From assembly GCA_934757855.1 (NCBI GenBank), contig CAKVLR010000002.1, forward strand, positions 1 through 64,000: 64,000 bases of DNA, written 5' to 3'. Positions 28,621 to 38,177 of this stretch are shown here, piece after piece (the first letter of the stretch is position 1; each line of letters starts with the position of its first letter). Under the pieces are notes generated by a model that saw only the letters and a list, made by a program, of their open reading frames with translations, had not been told where the DNA came from and ran no database searches. Origin of the DNA: an uncultured Clostridia bacterium (lineage in GTDB: Bacteria > Bacillota > Clostridia > Christensenellales > UBA1242). A program made the translations under genes and the position numbers.

Positions 28621-29340
28621 TTAACCCCTTTGTCTTACCGCTTCAAATACAGCCACTCCGCACGCTACGCTCGCGTTAAGCGAATTTATATTTCCTTTCA
28701 TAGGCATAGTGAGTATGCCATCACATTTTTTCTTGATTAATTGTCCTATACCGTCACCCTCACTACCGATTACAAGTCCCAGAGCCCCCGTAAGGTTTTG
28801 CTGGTAGATATTCTGCCCGCCTAGTTCCACGGCATATACCCACAAGCCAAAATCTTTTAATTTATCAATAGTTTGTGCCAAATTAGTGACTTTGCAAACA
28901 CGCATATTAGACAACGCCCCCGCACTAGTTTTTGCAACCGTGCTATTTATAGGGCAAGCATTGTGCTTTGGAATAATTACCCCGTGTACGCCCGCGCACT
29001 CGCACACTCTAATGATACTACCTAAATTGTGCGGGTCCTCCACGCCATCAAGTATCACCACAAATGGTTGTTCACCCTTGCTACTTGCGTAGTCCAAAAT
29101 ATCTTCCAACTCGCTATAAGTAAAATCTTCGCACTCAGCCACAAAGCCTTGATGATGCTCATCTCCACAAATTCGGTGCAATTCATCTTTGTTGCAGTAT
29201 TGAATTTTTATATTTTTGCGTTTTGCCAAAATCTCAACTTCGCCCGTTTTGTCTGCATATTTATCTAATATATAAATTCTAAAAATTGCTTTATCTGCTC
29301 TCAAACTCTCTAAAATCGCATTTCTGCCATAAATAATCAT
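28621..29340 (-). CDS. rlmB: 23S rRNA (guanosine-2'-O)-methyltransferase RlmB/TrmH family
   Basis: 239 residues. N-terminal substrate-binding domain (MIIYGRNAILESLRA) and SPOUT domain with VILDGVEDPHNLGSIIRVCE (motif 1), LGLVIGSEGDGI (motif 2) and PMKGNINSLNASVACGVAVFE (motif 3). These bind AdoMet in the trefoil knot. Likely 2'-O-methylates a 23S guanosine, as RlmB does. The start overlaps the mrnC stop (ATGA), as in the mrnC-rlmB-sigH cluster of Bacillota; the usual yacP between rlmB and sigH is absent. Confidence 0.93.
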   Translation of the reverse strand: MIIYGRNAILESLRADKAIFRIYILDKYADKTGEVEILAKRKNIKIQYCNKDELHRICGDEHHQGFVAECEDFTYSELEDILDYASSKGEQPFVVILDGVEDPHNLGSIIRVCECAGVHGVIIPKHNACPINSTVAKTSAGALSNMRVCKVTNLAQTIDKLKDFGLWVYAVELGGQNIYQQNLTGALGLVIGSEGDGIGQLIKKKCDGILTMPMKGNINSLNASVACGVAVFEAVRQRG

Positions 29341-29747
29341 TTTATATCTCCAAATATTTTTTCTAACAACTCATTTAGCCTATCGCCCTTATCGCTTAAA
29401 TATAGATAGCCTATTAGTGCCTCAAAAGCGGTTGCGCGCTTATAGTCTGCAATTCCATAGTGCTTACTTTTTGTGGTAATAGGTGCATTTTTAGCGCGCC
29501 TAACAATATCTAATTCAGGAGGCGTAAGTAGAGGCGTAATTTTTTCCAAACTCTCTGATTGTGCCGAAGCATTTACCCAACTTGTCACCACTTTGTGTAA
29601 TTTTGCGGGCTTGCCGTGATTGAAACGCAATTCATACTCGCGCGCACAAAGGCTATATACCGCATCTCCCACCCACGCAAGTGTTGCACTAGGCACGCTC
29701 AATAATTCTTGTTCTGTTAACTTTTGATATGTAAAAAACTTATTCAT
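29337..29747 (-). CDS. mrnC: Mini-ribonuclease 3
   Basis: 136 residues, the length of Mini-III. RNase III catalytic motif LAWVGDAVYSLCAREYELR, and the second acidic patch ATAFEALIGYLYLSDKGDRL; no dsRNA-binding domain, as expected. It matures 23S rRNA in Bacillus. The start has no RBS; a TATAAT lies 6 nt before ATG, so the mRNA may be leaderless. First gene of the mrnC-rlmB-sigH-dnaX-ybaB-recR run. Confidence 0.93.
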   Translation of the reverse strand: MNKFFTYQKLTEQELLSVPSATLAWVGDAVYSLCAREYELRFNHGKPAKLHKVVTSWVNASAQSESLEKITPLLTPPELDIVRRAKNAPITTKSKHYGIADYKRATAFEALIGYLYLSDKGDRLNELLEKIFGDIK

Positions 29748-29753
29748 ATAAAT

Positions 29754-29782
29754 ATTATAGCATAAAAAATTTTTTCGCGCAA
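29754..29782 (-). promoter_or_regulatory. Promoter of the mrnC operon, apparently leaderless
   Basis: -35-like TTGCGC (29777-29782), 17 bp, -10 TATAAT (29754-29759), then ATTTAT and ATG. Same -10-to-ATG distance (6 nt) as at cca. Confidence 0.6.
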
Positions 29783-29840
29783 TAATTTAGCAAAAATAAC
29801 AATATAAATGAATATAATTAATCAAAAAACGGAGAAAATT

Positions 29841-30545
29841 ATGATTGCAGTAATCAAAAATTTACGCAAAACGCTAAGTTACTTGTTAGTTTTTACCTTA
29901 CTCTTTGGAATGAATGCGTATATTTCATTTAGCAACAAAACTACACAAGCCTCCACTCCCTTGCCTAGATTTAGCGTAGTGCTTGATGCGGGACACGGCG
30001 GAATTGACTCAGGTTGTGTAGGCCCTAGCGGAGTTTATGAGCGTGATATAAATCTAAGTATTGCGCAAAAACTCGGCAAAATGCTAGATATTTTAGGTAT
30101 AAAAGTGACCTATACGCGCACAAATGAAGATGGTTTGTATGGAATTTTTGCAAGTGGATTTAAAAAACGCGATATGAAAGCACGCGAAGAAATTATACAC
30201 AAAGCAAACGCAAATTTAGTGGTTAGTATTCACCTAAACAGTTTTTCCAGTTCCACAGCCTGCGGTGCGCAGGTTTTTTACAAACTCAACAACGACACAA
30301 GCAAAGAATTGGGGCAAGCACTACAAGAAATGTTTGTAGAACAAATCGAAGGTTCTCGCAAAAACTGTATGGCGGGCGATTTTTATATTTTAAATTGTTC
30401 CCGCTCCCCTGCAATTTTGGTCGAATGTGGTTTTCTATCTAACCCAAAAGAGGAGGCAAAACTAATAACTAGCGAATATCAAGAACGAATCGCTTACACC
30501 ATTATGTGCGGAATTGTAGAATATTTTGGGTTAAGTCAAGGATAG
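29841..30545 (+). CDS. cwlD: N-acetylmuramoyl-L-alanine amidase, CwlD-like
   Basis: 234 residues from the ATG at 29841, chosen because CGGAGAAAATT precedes it. N-terminal membrane or signal helix (about 10-28), then the Amidase_3 domain: VLDAGHGGIDSG (zinc His), YERDINLSIA (zinc Glu), SIHLNSF (zinc His) and ILVECGFLSNPKE (catalytic Glu). Length and a single domain match CwlD, which with PdaA makes muramic-delta-lactam in the spore cortex. Other Amidase_3 roles are possible, but the other sporulation genes in the window support CwlD. Confidence 0.85.
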   Translation: MIAVIKNLRKTLSYLLVFTLLFGMNAYISFSNKTTQASTPLPRFSVVLDAGHGGIDSGCVGPSGVYERDINLSIAQKLGKMLDILGIKVTYTRTNEDGLYGIFASGFKKRDMKAREEIIHKANANLVVSIHLNSFSSSTACGAQVFYKLNNDTSKELGQALQEMFVEQIEGSRKNCMAGDFYILNCSRSPAILVECGFLSNPKEEAKLITSEYQERIAYTIMCGIVEYFGLSQG

Positions 30546-30575
30546 AAAAAAGGCATACCTTTGTATGTCTTTTTC
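30546..30575 (+). terminator. Terminator after cwlD
   Basis: Stem AAAAAGGCATAC / GTATGTCTTTTT with a 4-nt loop, followed by TTTTTC. It lies 1 nt after the cwlD stop and may also serve the convergent gene at 30584. Confidence 0.85.
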
Positions 30576-30583
30576 GTTAAAAA

Positions 30584-32098
30584 TTAATTTGTAGTGTAGT
30601 GTAAAACATTGATTGCACCTGCAACACTTGTGGTGGTTAAGTTGTTTGTGTCAGTGCTTTCAGCACCATTTACAGGGCTTCCTGTTGTGTTCTCTTTGTC
30701 AGTAGAACGGCAACCTGAAAGTTCAATGTTTACCTTATTATTTGTACTCCACTTTTTGTAGAAAAATTTGTCTGCGCTGTTTAAGTTAATCGCGATTGTA
30801 CCAGTTTCAGTAGTGATTACATTTTCACCTACAATAGCCCCGACTTCATTTGCATAGTTTACAGTAACAGCACCCCTACCCTTATCAGTAATTGCAAAGT
30901 TTACTGTGCCCTTAATTTTATCTAAAACTGTGTTTCCATTTTTATTTTTGATATTCAAATTAATCTTGTTGTTTGCGCCAGTAATGTTGATATTTCCGCC
31001 TTGTGAAATTGCCTCAACATCAGCCTTTGCGCTTTCAATTTTAATTTCACCATTGTTTGTCTTGATAGTAGATATGCCGTTAGTTTCACCTAATTCAACC
31101 CTACCATTACCAGTAATGTTTGCATCGAACGCACCATTTAACTTTGAGGCTTTAAATATTCCATCTACGCCTAAATAGTTACTAACGCCATTGATATTTT
31201 CAAGGTAAATATCGCAACTCTTTACATCTACATTTAATGACCCAGACACATTACCGCCTCTTACAAGACCGCCATTTGCTTTAATCTCTAAGTCACCTGT
31301 TACATCACCAAATTGCACATTTACATTGTTTAAAAGTTCATCAAAACCCAAAGCAACTGCTTTGTTAACAGCACCAACATTTTGCATATTGATTTTGCCA
31401 TAACCACTCTTAATGTCAATCATAACATTTTGATTTATGTCGCTATTTACAGTAACATTTCCCGTAGATTTTGCGATTTTCACATCATTTTGAGCAGTAA
31501 TTTTATTGACAGTGATAGCACCTTTTTCACTATTAATAGTCAATTTTTGTGTAGCAAAATTAATGTCATTACCGAGTTCAATCACACCTGTATTTGTTTC
31601 GATAAGCAAGTTTTTATTTGCAAATATATTGTTGTCATAAAGAATAGTAAGTTTTGTGTTATTCTTACTCAACCAACCACCATCTGGCTCAGCAACTTCA
31701 AATAGCAATCTAGTTTCGCCATCAACAGTCACAATCTTAGCGCCTTCAAAAGTTGGCTCTTTTACCTCGCCAAATACAAAACCGTTGTATAGTCGTGTCC
31801 AGCGCGCGTTGATACAGTTATTTACAAAAATTTCACTTTCACCGCTTGTTACTGGGTGAATGTCGATATTCCAAGTGTTAGTTTTTACCCAAACGGTACT
31901 AACAGTCGCCCATTCGGCGGAATTATCGACCAAATTATATTCTTTGCCGATAGGCTTGTTGTCCCCACTTATGTAGTGCAGACCAAAAATTGAAAATCCT
32001 GGAAAAAGCACGAGAGCAGCACACATAATCACTACCACAGCAACCGCGATAGCTACTAGAATTATCAATATTTTTAAAATATTTACAAAAACATTCAT
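30584..32098 (-). CDS. Membrane-anchored beta-helix protein (DUF4097-like)
   Basis: 504 residues. One N-terminal membrane helix (about 7-33), then an extracellular domain of short regular strands with G-x-I/V and N-x-x-G-x-I/V repeats from about 170 to 450, the pattern of DUF4097/DUF2807-type right-handed beta-helices. A Thr/Asn/Ser-rich tail (about 465-504) has no anchor motif. The family is often tied to cell-envelope stress or adhesion, but function is not proven. RBS AAGGAGAAGC before ATG. It lies 52 nt downstream of alaS, possibly co-transcribed. Confidence 0.75.
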   Translation of the reverse strand: MNVFVNILKILIILVAIAVAVVVIMCAALVLFPGFSIFGLHYISGDNKPIGKEYNLVDNSAEWATVSTVWVKTNTWNIDIHPVTSGESEIFVNNCINARWTRLYNGFVFGEVKEPTFEGAKIVTVDGETRLLFEVAEPDGGWLSKNNTKLTILYDNNIFANKNLLIETNTGVIELGNDINFATQKLTINSEKGAITVNKITAQNDVKIAKSTGNVTVNSDINQNVMIDIKSGYGKINMQNVGAVNKAVALGFDELLNNVNVQFGDVTGDLEIKANGGLVRGGNVSGSLNVDVKSCDIYLENINGVSNYLGVDGIFKASKLNGAFDANITGNGRVELGETNGISTIKTNNGEIKIESAKADVEAISQGGNINITGANNKINLNIKNKNGNTVLDKIKGTVNFAITDKGRGAVTVNYANEVGAIVGENVITTETGTIAINLNSADKFFYKKWSTNNKVNIELSGCRSTDKENTTGSPVNGAESTDTNNLTTTSVAGAINVLHYTTN

Positions 32099-32150
32099 AC
32101 GCTTCTCCTTTTTGTATAATTGTACTAATAAATTTGTTAATAGTCAACTA

Positions 32151-33953
32151 TTATTGCAAAACTGCTTTAATTCTTCTTACACCGCTACTACTGCTTTCTT
32201 CTTTTAAAATTTTGAAATGCCCTAGTTCGCCAGTGTGATTTGCGTGTGGTCCACCACAAATTTCTTTACTAAAATCGCCCATAGTATATACTTTTACTTT
32301 ATCGCCGTATTTACTCTCAAAAATACCAATAGCACCGCTCTTTTTTGCTTCATCAAGAGTCATTTCTTCACAAGTGATAGGCAAGTCACGCGCAATTTGC
32401 TCGTTTACCATATTTTCTACCGCGGTAAGTTCTTCTGGGGTAAGTTTGTGGTCACAAGTAAAGTCATAACGCAAACGCTCAGTTGTAATATTACTACCTC
32501 TTTGTTCGACCGTATCGCCTACAACTCTACGCAAAGATTCTAGCATCAAGTGAGTGGCCGAGTGTAAACGGCGCAAGATAATTTGCTCCTCCTCACTCTT
32601 TGCTTCTGCAACACCACCCTTAAACATTGCGCCAGAGTTGTCACGCGATTTTTGTTGGTGTTCGCTAAATGCTGTATCAAAACCTGCTTTGTCCACTTTA
32701 ATTCCGCGTTCACTTGCTAAATCGGTAGTCAAATCAAGAGGAAAACCAAATGTATCAAACAATCTAAACGCAGTCTTTCCGTCAATAATATCGCCAGATT
32801 TCATATCTTTAGTAATTTGGTTAAATTCTTTTATTCCACCCTCAATAGCGTGTTCAAATTTGTCAATTTCGGCGGTAATTTCATCAAGTATAAATTGCTC
32901 AACTTTTACAAAGTTTTCAAAATCTTCTTTGTAGTATTGTACATACGCATCTGCCACCTTTACGAGGTCTTTTGCATTGATACCCAACTTTCTTGCGCAA
33001 TTAACCGCTCTACGAATTAAACGGCGTAAAATGTAACCTTGTCCAACATTGCTAGGAGTAGTAGGTTGAATATCACCCAACAAAAATACTGATGCCCTTA
33101 TGTGGTCGCACGCAATACAGAAGTACTTACCGTATTCATTTGCAAAGTCAAATTTTTTACCACTTAAACTCTCTAAAATCTCGATAGGGCGCTTGAAACA
33201 ATCATTTCTAAAAGTAGAGTCATAGCCATTTAGCACGCACTCGATACGCTCCAAGCCCATACCAGTATCTACATTTTGCTGAGGAAGTTTGGTAATTGGG
33301 TCGCCTTTTTTCTCTACATTAAACTCCATAAACACATTGTTCCAAATTTCCACCCACTTACCGCAATCACAAGAAGGGTCGCAATGCTCCCCACAAGCAG
33401 GTTTGCCAGTGTCATAAAAAATCTCAGTATCAGGTCCGCAAAGTCCTACACCACCGCCAATTTCCCACCAGTTATCCTTTTTAGGGAAGAAGAAAATTCT
33501 TTCCTTTTGTAAACCGCATTGCTCCCAAAGACCAGCACTCACCTCATCGCGAGGTACTGTTTCATCACCCTTAAAGACAGTGACTGCTAGTTTTTCCTTT
33601 GGAATATTGAGCCATTTTGGACTAGTAAGAAACTCCCAACTCCACGAAATAGCCTCTTTTTTAAAGTAGTCGCCTAGGCTCCAGTTCCCCATCATAAAGA
33701 ACATAGTGTGATGGCGGTTGTCACCCACATCATCAATATCGTTTGTACGCAAACAAGGTTGAATATCAAAAAGCCTGTGTCCCAATGGGTGTGGCTTTCC
33801 CGATAAATAAGGAATTAATGGTTGCATACCAGCAGTAGTAAACAACACACTATTATCAGTAGGAATGAGCGAAGCACCTTTTATCTCTCGGTGGTCTTTG
33901 CTTGTCCAAAACTCACGCCACATACGCATTAAATTTTTACTTGTTAATTGCAT
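32151..33953 (-). CDS. alaS: Alanyl-tRNA synthetase, short form
   Basis: 600 residues against about 870-880 in most bacteria. The class II catalytic core is intact: SVLFTTAGMQPLIPYL, RHHTMFFMMGNWSLGDYFKKE and GMGLERI. It has the Cys-rich insert CGEHCDPSCDCG (about 187-198) and the editing-domain zinc ligands HSATH (464-468) and CGGPH (566-570). The protein ends right after the tRNA_SAD domain; the C-Ala/DHHA1 domain is missing, and the beta-barrel part before HSATH is also short. It charges tRNA-Ala and probably edits mischarged Ser/Gly. RBS GAGGTAATT before ATG. Confidence 0.95.
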   Translation of the reverse strand: MQLTSKNLMRMWREFWTSKDHREIKGASLIPTDNSVLFTTAGMQPLIPYLSGKPHPLGHRLFDIQPCLRTNDIDDVGDNRHHTMFFMMGNWSLGDYFKKEAISWSWEFLTSPKWLNIPKEKLAVTVFKGDETVPRDEVSAGLWEQCGLQKERIFFFPKKDNWWEIGGGVGLCGPDTEIFYDTGKPACGEHCDPSCDCGKWVEIWNNVFMEFNVEKKGDPITKLPQQNVDTGMGLERIECVLNGYDSTFRNDCFKRPIEILESLSGKKFDFANEYGKYFCIACDHIRASVFLLGDIQPTTPSNVGQGYILRRLIRRAVNCARKLGINAKDLVKVADAYVQYYKEDFENFVKVEQFILDEITAEIDKFEHAIEGGIKEFNQITKDMKSGDIIDGKTAFRLFDTFGFPLDLTTDLASERGIKVDKAGFDTAFSEHQQKSRDNSGAMFKGGVAEAKSEEEQIILRRLHSATHLMLESLRRVVGDTVEQRGSNITTERLRYDFTCDHKLTPEELTAVENMVNEQIARDLPITCEEMTLDEAKKSGAIGIFESKYGDKVKVYTMGDFSKEICGGPHANHTGELGHFKILKEESSSSGVRRIKAVLQ

Positions 33954-34192
33954 AATTACCTCGAAAATTATTTTATTTTATAGATTAATTCTATACTTTT
34001 TAGCGCTTTATGTCAATATAAAACGCTTATGTTGTGATTATTTTGCAAAAAATTTTTTCTTTCACTGCTATCTAATATTTTGCTTGCAAAAATCATTTAT
34101 TGTGAGTTGATTATCAAAAAATCTTAATTAAACACAATTTTTGCATAATTTTGATAAAAATATAAAAAATAAATCAGAAACGGAGGTAAAAA

Positions 34193-35647
34193 ATGGAAAA
34201 TTTGCAGTCAAGAATAGAAAAATTTAAACAAAAATTTAATGACACCTCCGATTTTGGTTATCGTGAAATTACCACCAAAGGCGGGCTAAATCTAGCAATT
34301 ATATACATAGAAAATATCATAGACAAGGCTTTACTCGTAGGCAGTGTTATTTTACCATTGCAAAATATTGAACTCAAAGAAAATGAAGATGTTTTTGAAA
34401 AAGCCAAAGAGCAAGTGATTGCATACAGCAAGGTGAGCGAACCTGAGGACGAAAAAACGCTATTAGACAATATTTTAAATGGTTTTTGTGCGGTAATTTT
34501 TGAAAATTGCGAAAAAGTGTTAGTCGTTGAGTGCGCAAAATGGATTGTGCGCACGCCCGCAGAACCACCTTTGAGTGCGGTGATTGAAGGACCTCGTGAA
34601 GGGTTTGTAGAAGATTTTATTACAAATATTACTATGTTACGAAAACGCATTAAATCAAACAATCTAATTGTTGACCAAATGCAAATAGGCGATGAAACAA
34701 ACACGCAAATTCGTATCCTTTATCTAAAAGATGTAGCCGACCCGCAAGTGGTCAAAAAAATCAAGCTCAAACTCAGCCGAATAAACATTGATGGAATTAT
34801 TGATTCGCAATACCTAACCGAATTTTTAACAACCAGCAAACACTCAATTTTTAAGCAAGTGGGAAAAGCAGAAAAGCCTGATATAGTTGCTTCCAAAATT
34901 TTGGAAGGAAGAGTTGCAATCATTGTCGATGGCTCGCCGATTGTACTTACCCTTCCTTATATATTATTAGAGGACATACAATCAAGCAACGACTATTACT
35001 CCACCCCAGCGCGTGCAACTTTTTTACGCGTACTACGGTTAACTGCTGGTTTTATTGCGATTTTGCTCCCTGGGTTATATATAGCCCTACTTACCCACCA
35101 TGCAAAGACCATACCCATAAAATTATTGATTACGATTTCAAATTCCATTCAAGGTATCCCGCTACCCCCACTTTTGGAAGTTTTGTTTGTGATATTTTTA
35201 TTTGAAATGCTATATGAAGCAAGTCTGCGTATGCCACGATATATGGGACTAGCACTGTCGGTAGTCGGCGCATTGATTTTGGGTGATACCGCGGTAAAAG
35301 CAGGACTTGTGAGTCCTCCCGCTGTATTGATAGTCGCAATTACTGGCGTAATGAGTTATACACTCCCCGACCAAAGCACACAAATATCAATTTTGCGCAT
35401 AATTTTTACCGTTTTGGGCGGTTTTATGGGAATATTTGGCATCATCGTTGGTTTGATTTTTATTATAGGATATTTGGCAAATATGGATAGTTACGGGGCA
35501 CCATACTTAGCCCCATATGCGCCACATATTCAGTCCGACCTAAAAGACGGCTTATGGCGCAAAGGCTATCCGCAAATGACCAAGCGACCTAAAAGCATAC
35601 CCAATATAAACAAAAGGAGGCAAAACGATGAAAGAACTAACGAGTAG
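34193..35647 (+). CDS. gerAA: Spore germination receptor subunit GerAA
   Basis: 484 residues, typical length. N-terminal soluble domain (about 1-260) with VVECAKWIVRTPAEPPLSAVIEGPREGF-type conserved core (VIEGPREGFVEDF at about 134-146, LIVDQMQIGDETNTQI), then four to five membrane helices (about 275-450). It is the A subunit of the nutrient receptor in the spore inner membrane. RBS CGGAGG before ATG. First gene of gerAA-AB-AC; its end overlaps gerAB by 20 nt. Confidence 0.95.
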   Translation: MENLQSRIEKFKQKFNDTSDFGYREITTKGGLNLAIIYIENIIDKALLVGSVILPLQNIELKENEDVFEKAKEQVIAYSKVSEPEDEKTLLDNILNGFCAVIFENCEKVLVVECAKWIVRTPAEPPLSAVIEGPREGFVEDFITNITMLRKRIKSNNLIVDQMQIGDETNTQIRILYLKDVADPQVVKKIKLKLSRINIDGIIDSQYLTEFLTTSKHSIFKQVGKAEKPDIVASKILEGRVAIIVDGSPIVLTLPYILLEDIQSSNDYYSTPARATFLRVLRLTAGFIAILLPGLYIALLTHHAKTIPIKLLITISNSIQGIPLPPLLEVLFVIFLFEMLYEASLRMPRYMGLALSVVGALILGDTAVKAGLVSPPAVLIVAITGVMSYTLPDQSTQISILRIIFTVLGGFMGIFGIIVGLIFIIGYLANMDSYGAPYLAPYAPHIQSDLKDGLWRKGYPQMTKRPKSIPNINKRRQNDERTNE

Positions 35648-36725
35648 GCAATTTGTAATAATAGCAATTTTTGTGATACTTACCTCCAAATTTGTGACAA
35701 TGCCCTCGATAATTTTTGCCTCTGCAAGCACCGATTCAATTTTTAGCATATTGTTAGGACTGCTAGTTGAATTATTGCTAATCTTTTTGATTACTATTGT
35801 GATAAAGCGAAATCAAGACACAAATTTATTTAATCTACTCAAACGAAAATTTACCATAGTTGGCGCTCTTTTCATAATGTTAATTTTATTTAGTTATGCG
35901 ACCGTAAGGCTGATGTATTGCTATCAAGAATTGTTTTCATTCTTTACTGAACTACTTTATGATGAATTTCCACCGCTATTTTTTGCAATTCCTACATTTT
36001 TTGTTACTGGTTATATCGCTTACAAAGGAGCACGCAGTCTGGGTAGAACTTTTGAAATTTTGCTTCCATTTATAATTGTAGGTACAATCATTGCGTTGAT
36101 AAGCAATATTGATTTTCTCAGTTTCGATACAAATTTGCCGTATTTTGAACATGGGCTAAACCCTATGCTAGATGGATTTTTGCGGAGCGGGTTTTACTTT
36201 GGTAATTCACTAGCATTGTTATTTTTTGTAGGCAAAGTAAAAATTGTTGAGCCTAAAAATTTTGTTAAAAAGACAATGATTGCGCTGAGTATCACGGCTG
36301 GCATAATTTTGATTGCGTGCTTTTTGTTTTATGATGTTTTTGGAATGTCAATGCAATATACAATTTTCGCCCTCACCGAATACTCGCAATACGACCCATT
36401 TATTTTGGAACTACAAAGGCTGGTATGGCTGAGCGCGATTGTAGATATAACCAAACTTTTTTGCTCGACCGCTGTTTTTGTATATTGCCTCGGGCAAGCA
36501 GGCAAACAAGTCTTTAACTCCAAGACAACTCTATTCCCTATTATGATTGCCTTTTTAATTATATATAGTTTAGCAACAATCTTGCATTACGATTTAGAAG
36601 AAATGTTTATGCTAGTGCGCAACTATTTTTCGTTTATCACGATAGGCATAATCGCCATAAGTTTGATAATTTGCATAATTTTAAGTATCAAAAGGAGAAA
36701 AAATGAGCAAAAATTTATTCAATAA
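35628..36725 (+). CDS. gerAB: Spore germination receptor subunit GerAB
   Basis: 365 residues with about ten membrane helices, an APC-superfamily (amino-acid-permease-like) protein. It begins MKELTSRQFVIIAIFVILTS; the GerAB family binds the germinant in its membrane pocket. RBS AAAGGAGG is inside the gerAA end. It overlaps gerAA by 20 nt and gerAC by 23 nt, showing tight coupling of the three subunits. Confidence 0.94.
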   Translation: MKELTSRQFVIIAIFVILTSKFVTMPSIIFASASTDSIFSILLGLLVELLLIFLITIVIKRNQDTNLFNLLKRKFTIVGALFIMLILFSYATVRLMYCYQELFSFFTELLYDEFPPLFFAIPTFFVTGYIAYKGARSLGRTFEILLPFIIVGTIIALISNIDFLSFDTNLPYFEHGLNPMLDGFLRSGFYFGNSLALLFFVGKVKIVEPKNFVKKTMIALSITAGIILIACFLFYDVFGMSMQYTIFALTEYSQYDPFILELQRLVWLSAIVDITKLFCSTAVFVYCLGQAGKQVFNSKTTLFPIMIAFLIIYSLATILHYDLEEMFMLVRNYFSFITIGIIAISLIICIILSIKRRKNEQKFIQ

Positions 36726-37947
36726 GATTGTTTTGTTTGCGGTTGTCTTTTTCCTTGCGATACTAGCACCTAGTGCTGTAAACACACCCGGTCAAACCGA
36801 TGTGCGCACAATTTGTACTGGACTTGCAATCGATAAAGCGGAAACAGAAGGCAAAGTGCAAATTTCTGCACAAATTTTGATACCTGAGGCGGGCGGACAA
36901 TACAAACAAAGTCTAGCAATAGTATCGCACGATGGCAACAATTTGTCAGATGCGATTGAGCAAATGTCTTTTCAAATCGGCAAAAGTATCCGCTTTGCAC
37001 ACTGCTGTTATATAATTATTAGCAAAGATGTGAGTGAAGAAAATATCATTCCACAACTTGATTACTTAATGCGCGGAAACAATATCGGAAACAATACTCT
37101 ACTCATTCACACCGATGAAAAGGCCAAAGACTTACTTCAACTAACCTCAAATATCAACAACAATGAAGTTGATAATTTGCAAATAATTGCAAAATTTAAT
37201 GAAAAATTTTTGTTTTCAGGTGGTGCAAATTTAAAAAGTTTCTTTGCGGACTATTTATCTCCCCACCATACTAGTTTTATGGCAAATATAAAAATGAAAG
37301 AAGAACAGACTGGTGAAAGTGGCGGTAGTGGAGAAAGTGGAAGCAGTGGTGCCAGCGGAAGTGGCGAACAAGAGCAAAATGGTTCGAGCGCTACTTACCT
37401 ATCGGACAAGGTTACTACCGAAGGCGAAGTTGCAATTTTTTACAAAGGTAAACTTGCTTGTGTGCTAAAAAATGAGCAACGCAAACAATTTAATTGGTTA
37501 GATAGCTCAGTTACTGGATCAATGATTCAATTAGACAATGTAAGTGATAAATATTACCACAACGCTCAAGTAAGTTTTGCAGTTATGCAACGGTCATTAA
37601 AATTTGATTATGCAATCGAAAATAACATACCTATCATTCGCGTAAAATATAATTTGGGCTTGCGAACTGAAATTATCCTTCAACAAGACGGAACAGTGCT
37701 ACCAGTTTATAACGACTATATAACTGATAATATAAAAGATATGATTTCTGCATATATTCAAAATTCTGTAAATAATGCTATGCAAATTCAAAAGCAATAC
37801 GGTTTTGATGTTTTCAATTTTTACAAAGCGTTTAATATAAATTGTCACAAAGAGTGGAAAAAATATCTCGACACCCTAGATAACAAAGATAATTATATGC
37901 AAAATATTGAAGTGTTTACCGAACTCAACTGTTACAATTTGATATAA
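36703..37947 (+). CDS. gerAC: Spore germination receptor subunit GerAC
   Basis: 414 residues. N-terminal hydrophobic signal, then TICTGLAIDK matching the conserved TGLGIDK of GerAC, and GerAC-type domains to the end. Two unusual points: no lipobox Cys follows the signal (LAILAPSAVNTPGQT; GerAC is normally a lipoprotein), and a Gly/Ser/Glu low-complexity segment (about 203-225) is inserted between domains. It would be anchored by its uncleaved helix. RBS AAAGGAG before ATG within the gerAB end. Confidence 0.93.
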   Translation: MSKNLFNKIVLFAVVFFLAILAPSAVNTPGQTDVRTICTGLAIDKAETEGKVQISAQILIPEAGGQYKQSLAIVSHDGNNLSDAIEQMSFQIGKSIRFAHCCYIIISKDVSEENIIPQLDYLMRGNNIGNNTLLIHTDEKAKDLLQLTSNINNNEVDNLQIIAKFNEKFLFSGGANLKSFFADYLSPHHTSFMANIKMKEEQTGESGGSGESGSSGASGSGEQEQNGSSATYLSDKVTTEGEVAIFYKGKLACVLKNEQRKQFNWLDSSVTGSMIQLDNVSDKYYHNAQVSFAVMQRSLKFDYAIENNIPIIRVKYNLGLRTEIILQQDGTVLPVYNDYITDNIKDMISAYIQNSVNNAMQIQKQYGFDVFNFYKAFNINCHKEWKKYLDTLDNKDNYMQNIEVFTELNCYNLI

Positions 37948-37965
37948 ATTTATAGTACTATGCAA

Positions 37966-38000
37966 TATACTATGCAAGGTATTATGCATTGCATAGTATA
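37966..38000 (+). terminator. Hairpin downstream of the gerA operon
   Basis: A perfect 12-bp stem TATACTATGCAA / TTGCATAGTATA with an 11-nt loop, 18 nt after gerAC. It is followed by only a short T-run (GGTTTTATG), so termination would be weak. Part of a set of ACTATGCA repeats at 37957-38000. Confidence 0.5.
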
Positions 38001-38126
38001 TAGGTTTTATGCATTTTTGCGTAATTTTTGCTAAAAATTGATAATATAGAGCCCAAAAGGAATTTCCCTTATCTCACCTAAAAAGATTAAGATTTGTGAT
38101 AACTTTTTATCTAAATTTGAAATAAA

Positions 38127-38166
38127 AAAAATACCAAACTTGAAATCAATCAAGAATGGTATTTTT
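38127..38166 (-). terminator. Terminator of the rpsF-ssb-rpsR operon
   Basis: Stem AAAAATACC/GGTATTTTT with an inner CTTGA...TCAAG, 12 bp after the rpsR stop and followed on the minus strand by TTTTTTTT. It may also stop read-through from gerAC. Confidence 0.8.
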
Positions 38167-38177
38167 GATTTTAGTTA

